A DNA stretch of 37,404 nt from the NCBI GenBank assembly GCA_024278235.1, contig JAJRTO010000514.1, positions 1-37,404 of the forward strand. Direction: 5' to 3'. Of this stretch, positions 34,022-37,404 are shown in pieces (position 1 is the first letter of the stretch; each line of letters opens with the position of its first letter). This stretch comes from Candidatus Poribacteria bacterium (GTDB lineage: Bacteria > Poribacteria > WGA-4E > JAJRTO01). Both the position numbers and the translations under genes were made by a program. Below the pieces are notes generated by a model. It made no database searches. It was given only the letters and a program-made list of their open reading frames with translations, and had not been told where the DNA came from.

Positions 34022-34585
34022 TTATGCAGCAGGTGAGTCTTGCTGCTCTGCGACAGCACGTAAGCCATTTGCCAGCTTGCTGATCATACTCTGGAGCGCA
34101 CCAGCCATGGGACCAACAGGAGCAGCTCCATTGAGCGCGCTTGCCAATCGAGTGATCGGAGACTGTAATCCATTTGCTACCATTGAATAGAGTTGATCAC
34201 GCGATGGCATGTTGACCAGTGCATCCACATCCTCAGGCCCAATGACTTGTTTCCCCAAGATCCCGGATTTAATGGTCACTTGCTCAAAATCGCTCCTGCT
34301 ATCTTTGAAGACTTTCGCGGGCGCAGACGGATCTTTGCTTAGCGCAATTGCTGTAGGACCCACAAGATAAGGGTCCAACCCTTCAATATCAAGGGACTGA
34401 GCAGCTATTCTGAGCAATGTGTTCTTGTAAACCCTAAATTCCACATCAGCTTCTCGTAAACGCCTACGCAGCTCCGTGATTTGAGTCACATCGAGGCCCT
34501 GATAATCTGTGAGAACAACGACCTCAGCATCCTGGAGTTTGCTAATAATCTCCTGGACTTTCTGCTCATTCGCCGGACTAGGCAT
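34022..34585 (-). CDS. rplJ: 50S ribosomal protein L10
   Basis: 187 residues; E. coli L10 has 165. The N-terminal RNA-binding domain has [25 protein letters not shown] and [11 protein letters not shown], typical for L10. The C-terminal helix that binds L7/L12 dimers is extended and alanine-rich. The ATG is preceded by GGAGGGAGGTGG. L10 is the stalk base and, as the L10-L12 complex, the autogenous regulator of this operon in other bacteria. The leader upstream contains a recognisable L10 leader and terminator, so the same control probably operates here. Confidence 0.97.
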   Translation of the reverse strand: MPSPANEQKVQEIISKLQDAEVVVLTDYQGLDVTQITELRRRLREADVEFRVYKNTLLRIAAQSLDIEGLDPYLVGPTAIALSKDPSAPAKVFKDSRSDFEQVTIKSGILGKQVIGPEDVDALVNMPSRDQLYSMVANGLQSPITRLASALNGAAPVGPMAGALQSMISKLANGLRAVAEQQDSPAA

Positions 34586-34683
34586 TCAACCACCTCCCTC
34601 CATCTGTTTCGTTGCACATGGTTCAAACTCATTTTAGGTACACGATGTACCGGGCTTATGGACAGCAATAGACTTCAGGCAAC

Positions 34684-34703
34684 AAAAAAGCCCCTACCGG
34701 GGC
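34684..34703 (-). terminator. Intrinsic terminator/attenuator in the rplJ leader
   Basis: On the minus strand GCCCC-GGTA-GGGGC is followed directly by six T residues, a strong intrinsic terminator about 100 bases before the rplJ start. It follows the L10 leader element, and a second hairpin ATCCGC/GCGGAT lies at 34711-34728. This suggests attenuation of rplJ-rplL transcription. Confidence 0.85.
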
Positions 34704-34820
34704 AGCTCATATCCGCTACAAAGCGGATTGAAATAAAGCCAGCCTCGGCAGGTCGATGGAGATCGTTATGCCCAAAGGCACCTGCTGTCTACGACGGGTG
34801 CTCTTCTGTTTCGATGTAAA
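34704..34820 (-). ncRNA. Ribosomal protein L10 leader (autoregulatory cis-element)
   Basis: On the minus strand GTAGACAGCAGGTGCC is followed, after a stem-loop, by ACCTGCCGAGGCTGG. The CAGGT/ACCTG pairing with the GCCGAGGC kink-turn-like segment matches my memory of the conserved L10 leader bound by L10(L12)4. Its location directly upstream of rplJ and of a terminator supports this. Boundaries are approximate. Confidence 0.78.
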
Positions 34821-34851
34821 GCGATGTCCTGTTTTCTACTATCTCCCGATC

Positions 34852-34941
34852 AGTCTCAGTAGATCACAATCCTATGGTAGGAGTGGCCTCCCGGCCACGA
34901 TTATTGCGTCCCCTACGGCGAAAATGTGAGGTACTGAATCT
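34852..34941 (+). repeat. Dispersed repeat family B, copy 2, missing the second hairpin
   Basis: A 90-bp copy nearly identical to 28629-28729 but with an 11-base deletion at GCGTCC|CCTACGG. The deletion removes the GCGTC/GACGC hairpin and shortens the outer stem. The GTGGCC/GGCCAC hairpin is kept. The element ends exactly at the rplA stop codon and lies in the rplA-rplJ spacer, upstream of the L10 leader. Confidence 0.85.
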
Positions 34942-35641
34942 ATGCTGTTCCTGCGGTGAACTGCAGTGGATCAAGCTTGATTCCGGGGCCCATTGTTGTC
35001 GAGATGGCAACACTACGCATATAGCGTCCCTTGACACTCGCAGGGCGTGCTCGCACAATAGCATCTAACACGGTCTCTACGTTTTCCCTGATCTGCTGCT
35101 GCGAAAAGGATGCCTTCCCTACGGGCACATGCACAATGGGTGCACGCTCAAGTTTGTACTCAATACGTCCGGCCTTGATTTCGCGAACAGCCGACGCAAC
35201 ATCCTCGGTAACAGTTCCCGTCTTGGGGCTTGGCATCAATCGCATTGGCCCCAGAAGACGTCCGAGGCGTCCCACTAACCGCATCATACTGGGCGCAGCG
35301 ACCGTTGCATCGAACTCAAGCCAGCCACCCTGTATTCGTTCGACCAGATCCTGGCCACCAACATAGTCAGCACCCGCTTCTTCCGCTTGACGTGCCAAAT
35401 CCCCTTCGGCGAATACAACAACGCGGGTGGTTCTACCAGTGCCGTAGGGTAAGCTTACCGCCCCACGGATGTTCTGGTCAGCCTGACGTGGATCCAGCCC
35501 TAAACGGACAGCCAGATCGATGGTTTCATCAAACTTGGCCGTCGCTGTTTTCTTGATGATTTCAGCAGCCTCATCAAGCGAATAGAGCTTGTTGCGGTCG
35601 ACAAGCTCAGCAACTTGCTGATAACGCTTTCCTCGTTTCAT
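34940..35641 (-). CDS. rplA: 50S ribosomal protein L1
   Basis: 233 residues, the normal length (E. coli 234). The start [25 protein letters not shown], the domain-2 region [23 protein letters not shown], '[28 protein letters not shown]' and the C-terminal '[17 protein letters not shown]' segment are all characteristic. The [15 protein letters not shown] stretch is the rRNA-binding loop. L1 forms the L1 stalk at the tRNA exit site and represses its own operon in other bacteria. It follows rplK by 12 bases. Its last codon abuts repeat copy B2. Confidence 0.97.
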   Translation of the reverse strand: MKRGKRYQQVAELVDRNKLYSLDEAAEIIKKTATAKFDETIDLAVRLGLDPRQADQNIRGAVSLPYGTGRTTRVVVFAEGDLARQAEEAGADYVGGQDLVERIQGGWLEFDATVAAPSMMRLVGRLGRLLGPMRLMPSPKTGTVTEDVASAVREIKAGRIEYKLERAPIVHVPVGKASFSQQQIRENVETVLDAIVRARPASVKGRYMRSVAISTTMGPGIKLDPLQFTAGTA

Positions 35642-35653
35642 TGTCGATTGCCC

Positions 35654-36082
35654 TTATCCCTTCTCAACCGTGATACCCATGCTGCGCGCAGTACCAGCGA
35701 CCATGCGCATGGCAGCCTCCATCGAAGCTGCGTTCAAATCAGGAAGTTTCGTCTCCGCAATCTCGCGTATCTGAGACTCTGTCACAGACGCAACCTTATT
35801 GCGATTGGGTTCTCCAGAACCTTTCGCAATCTTTGCAGCCTGTTTCAGCAACACAGCAGCGGGCGGTGACTTGACTTCAAAGGTATAAGATCGGTCCACA
35901 TAGCATGTCACGACCACAGAGACGATCAACCCCATCTGATCCTGTGTCTGAGCATTGAAGGATTTCACGAATTCCTGCAGGTTGATCATGTAGGGAGCAA
36001 GACTCGGGCCAACCGGCGGCTGAGGTGTTGCTTGTCCTGCGGGGATTTGCAGTTTAACAACCCCAGCGACTTTCTTAGCCAT
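35654..36082 (-). CDS. rplK: 50S ribosomal protein L11
   Basis: 142 residues from the ATG at 36082 ([35 protein letters not shown]), exactly the E. coli length. The track's start four codons earlier is not supported, since GGAGAG sits just before this ATG. The proline-rich thiostrepton-site region and the C-terminal rRNA-binding domain ([27 protein letters not shown]) are intact. L11 binds the GTPase-associated centre of 23S rRNA. A terminator lies in the 150-base gap after nusG, so rplK probably has its own promoter, which I could not identify. Confidence 0.97.
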   Translation of the reverse strand: MAKKVAGVVKLQIPAGQATPQPPVGPSLAPYMINLQEFVKSFNAQTQDQMGLIVSVVVTCYVDRSYTFEVKSPPAAVLLKQAAKIAKGSGEPNRNKVASVTESQIREIAETKLPDLNAASMEAAMRMVAGTARSMGITVEKG

Positions 36083-36170
36083 GATTCTCTCCAAGAAGAT
36101 GATTCAAGATTCGTAAGGTGAGTTCACGACGCCCCAACGTTTTACAACACGTCAGAATCCATAACCCACC

Positions 36171-36195
36171 AAAAAAATGCAGGCACCGGGCCTGC
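36171..36195 (-). terminator. Intrinsic terminator between nusG and rplK
   Basis: On the minus strand GCAGGC-CCGGT-GCCTGC is followed by ATTTTTTT. It lies about 40 bases after the nusG stop and separates the tuf-nusG group from rplKAJL. Confidence 0.88.
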
Positions 36196-36232
36196 TAGAG
36201 TAAATACTTTGAACTTGTGACGGAAGAAAAAC

Positions 36233-36796
36233 CTAAACACGTTCCACTTGAAAAAACTCAAGTTCAACAGGTGTTGCGCGACCAAAAATAGAGATCATCA
36301 AGCGGAGTTTTTGTTTCTCTTCGTCAATTGAGTTGACTTCGCCTGGGAAACCGGCAAAAGGCCCATCGATGACTTTGACCTTATCACCTACCGCGTAACT
36401 CAACACAGGCGTTGGTTTCTGCTCTTCCTTACCTTCCGAGAAGCGCAGGATAGTCTCAACTTCTGATTCATCCAGTGGAGCCGGATGAGTTCCGGAACCC
36501 ACAAACCTCATGACACCAGGAGTGTTGCGGATGGTATACCACACACGCAACTGTTCGTCGCTTGGTTCATCAGGATGGATTTCCTGGCTCGTTTTGACGA
36601 GAACATATCCAGGAAAGAACGTCCGTGTGGTTACACGGCGCTTGCCATCCTTCAGCTCAGCAACTTCCTGTGTGGGGATCAGAACTTCAAGGATATCCTC
36701 CTCCAGGTTAAGAGCACGGATGCGTTCCTCCAGATTGGCTTTGACCTTATTTTCATGTCCTGAATAGGTATGGATAACATACCAAAAACCTGGCAT
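36233..36796 (-). CDS. nusG: Transcription termination/antitermination factor NusG
   Basis: 187 residues (E. coli 181). The NGN domain opens with WYVIHTYSGHENKVKANLEERI and contains RTFFPGYVLV and WYTIRNTPGVMRFVG. The C-terminal KOW domain is YAVGDKVKVIDGPFAGFPGEV. NusG binds RNA polymerase, suppresses or assists pausing and links transcription to translation or Rho. It sits 21 bases after secE, the usual secE-nusG pair, and ends at an intrinsic terminator. Confidence 0.98.
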   Translation of the reverse strand: MPGFWYVIHTYSGHENKVKANLEERIRALNLEEDILEVLIPTQEVAELKDGKRRVTTRTFFPGYVLVKTSQEIHPDEPSDEQLRVWYTIRNTPGVMRFVGSGTHPAPLDESEVETILRFSEGKEEQKPTPVLSYAVGDKVKVIDGPFAGFPGEVNSIDEEKQKLRLMISIFGRATPVELEFFQVERV

Positions 36797-36817
36797 TTTT
36801 TGGAAACTCCCGAACCG

Positions 36818-37003
36818 TTAACCAAGAAACAGATTACGTCCCTGTTCAAGAATCAAGTCGATCACCCAGAGATACAACACCACAAGCATGGTTGCCACAA
36901 CAACGACACTCGTTGAGCCCCATACTTCATTGTAAGTGGGCTTGGAAACCTTCAACCACTCACTCTTTACTTCTTGTAGATAACGTTTAATACGTTTTAT
37001 CAT
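36818..37003 (-). CDS. secE: Preprotein translocase subunit SecE
   Basis: 61 residues, the short single-helix form found in most bacteria (E. coli's has three helices). A cytoplasmic amphipathic segment (IKRYLQEVKSEWLKVSKPTYNEVWGST) with the conserved basic/tryptophan pattern is followed by one transmembrane helix (VVVVATMLVVLYLWVIDLIL). SecE clamps SecY in the translocon. The start lies only ten bases after the mature 3' end of tRNA-Trp and lacks a clear Shine-Dalgarno, so translation probably follows RNase processing of a joint transcript. Confidence 0.95.
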   Translation of the reverse strand: MIKRIKRYLQEVKSEWLKVSKPTYNEVWGSTSVVVVATMLVVLYLWVIDLILEQGRNLFLG

Positions 37004-37013
37004 AGACGTTATT

Positions 37014-37090
37014 TGGCAGGCCAGGAGGGATTCGAACCCCCAACACCCGGATTTGGAGTCCGGCGCTCTAGCCGTTCGAGCTACTGGCCT
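37014..37090 (-). tRNA. trnW: tRNA-Trp (CCA anticodon)
   Basis: A full cloverleaf reads on the minus strand. The acceptor stem is AGGCCAG/CTGGCCT and the D-stem GCTC/GAGC. The anticodon arm is CCGGA-CTCCAAA-TCCGG with anticodon CCA. The T-arm is GGGGG-TTCGAAT-CCCTC. The discriminator G and the 3' CCA are encoded. The position between rpmG and secE is a known conserved arrangement in many phyla. Confidence 0.97.
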
Positions 37091-37099
37091 ACCATACCT

Positions 37100-37252
37100 T
37101 TATCGTGTTTCCTTATGGAGCGTGTGTTTACGGCAGAAACGACAATACTTGCGAAGCTCGTACCGGGTCTGCACACGACGTTTATTACGAGTCGTCGTAT
37201 AATTCCGACGTTTGCATTCATCACATGCTAGAAGAACAATATCTCGTGCCAT
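37100..37252 (-). CDS. rpmG: 50S ribosomal protein L33 (zinc-binding form)
   Basis: 50 residues, too short for the ORF track. It begins [24 protein letters not shown] and ends HTLHKETR. Two CxxC pairs (Cys10/13 and Cys37/40) mark the zinc-binding C+ form, whereas C- paralogues lack them. There is almost no Shine-Dalgarno before the ATG, only an A/T-rich leader. It stands between tuf and tRNA-Trp. Confidence 0.95.
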   Translation of the reverse strand: MARDIVLLACDECKRRNYTTTRNKRRVQTRYELRKYCRFCRKHTLHKETR

Positions 37253-37263
37253 TTTTTATTTCA

Positions 37264-37404
37264 CTATTCAATAATTTTTGTAATAACGCCAGCACCCACC
37301 GTGTGACCACCTTCACGGATGGCGAATCGTAACTCTTCTTCCATCGCTATCGGCATGATCAACTCAACGGTGATGGTGACATTATCGCCTGGCATCACCA
37401 TCTC
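37264..37404 (-). CDS. tuf: Elongation factor Tu, C-terminal end (gene continues past the window)
   Basis: The last 46 codons are visible: [20 protein letters not shown] followed by [26 protein letters not shown] and a TAG stop. This is the invariant end of EF-Tu domain III. The N-terminal GTPase domain lies beyond base 37404. It heads the tuf-rpmG-trnW-secE-nusG group, and rpmG starts 11 bases after its stop. Confidence 0.97.
   Translation of the reverse strand, partial: EMVMPGDNVTITVELIMPIAMEEELRFAIREGGHTVGAGVITKIIE

Overview
The window reads as the chromosome of a Gram-negative (diderm) bacterium outside the well-studied phyla. It carries an outer-membrane assembly pair (TamB and a seven-POTRA Omp85/BamA protein), many secreted proteins, and sugar- and sugar-acid-handling genes: two xylose-isomerase-like TIM barrels, an enolase-superfamily dehydratase, a Gfo/Idh/MocA oxidoreductase and an SMP-30 lactonase. 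It also has a large zinc-ribbon/cyclase/AAA/TPR protein. This combination resembles Candidatus Poribacteria or a related lineage, but that is inference from gene content alone. No rRNA, CRISPR array, transposase or phage gene was seen.

Layout. 1-8158 (+): the 3' part of tamB overlaps a BamA-like gene. 8188-15585: mostly plus-strand metabolic genes (HSL-type esterase, catalase, a sugar isomerase, an oxidoreductase, a UvrC-like GIY-YIG protein), with one minus-strand enolase-superfamily gene. 15634-23419 (-): a tight operon led by an ECF sigma factor and its zinc-finger anti-sigma factor. Four uncharacterised envelope proteins and a truncated CPBP protease remnant follow. This operon is the best candidate for an undescribed system. 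Two of its proteins share a homologous helical domain of about 200 residues that aligns nearly gap-free, one anchored in the membrane and one secreted. 23674-25543: SMP-30 lactonase and a second TIM-barrel isomerase, convergent. 26037-28611 (+): an exported protein, nadC and birA. 28904-32812 (+): four zinc ribbons, a class III nucleotidyl cyclase, an AAA/STAND ATPase and TPRs in one protein. 33044-33493 (+): MgtC-like membrane protein. 33601-37404 (-): tuf, rpmG, tRNA-Trp, secE, nusG, rplK, rplA, rplJ and rplL, with three intrinsic terminators and an L10 leader. rplL ends at a terminator and is not followed by rpoBC.

Two dispersed intergenic repeat families cut across this layout. Family A (three copies, at 23.6, 25.6 and 32.9 kb) carries a 14-bp palindrome identical to the core of the ParB centromere site parS. 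It also has a 7-bp unit present once, twice and three times in the three copies. Family B (two copies, at 28.6 and 34.9 kb) can fold into a three-way junction, and one copy has lost one of the hairpins.

Several starts in the ORF track are too long. I moved them to starts supported by a Shine-Dalgarno sequence, family length or promoter position (BamA, catalase, PQQ protein, anti-sigma, sigma, NadC, MgtC, L7/L12, L11). rpmG, tRNA-Trp and the tuf end are absent from the track.
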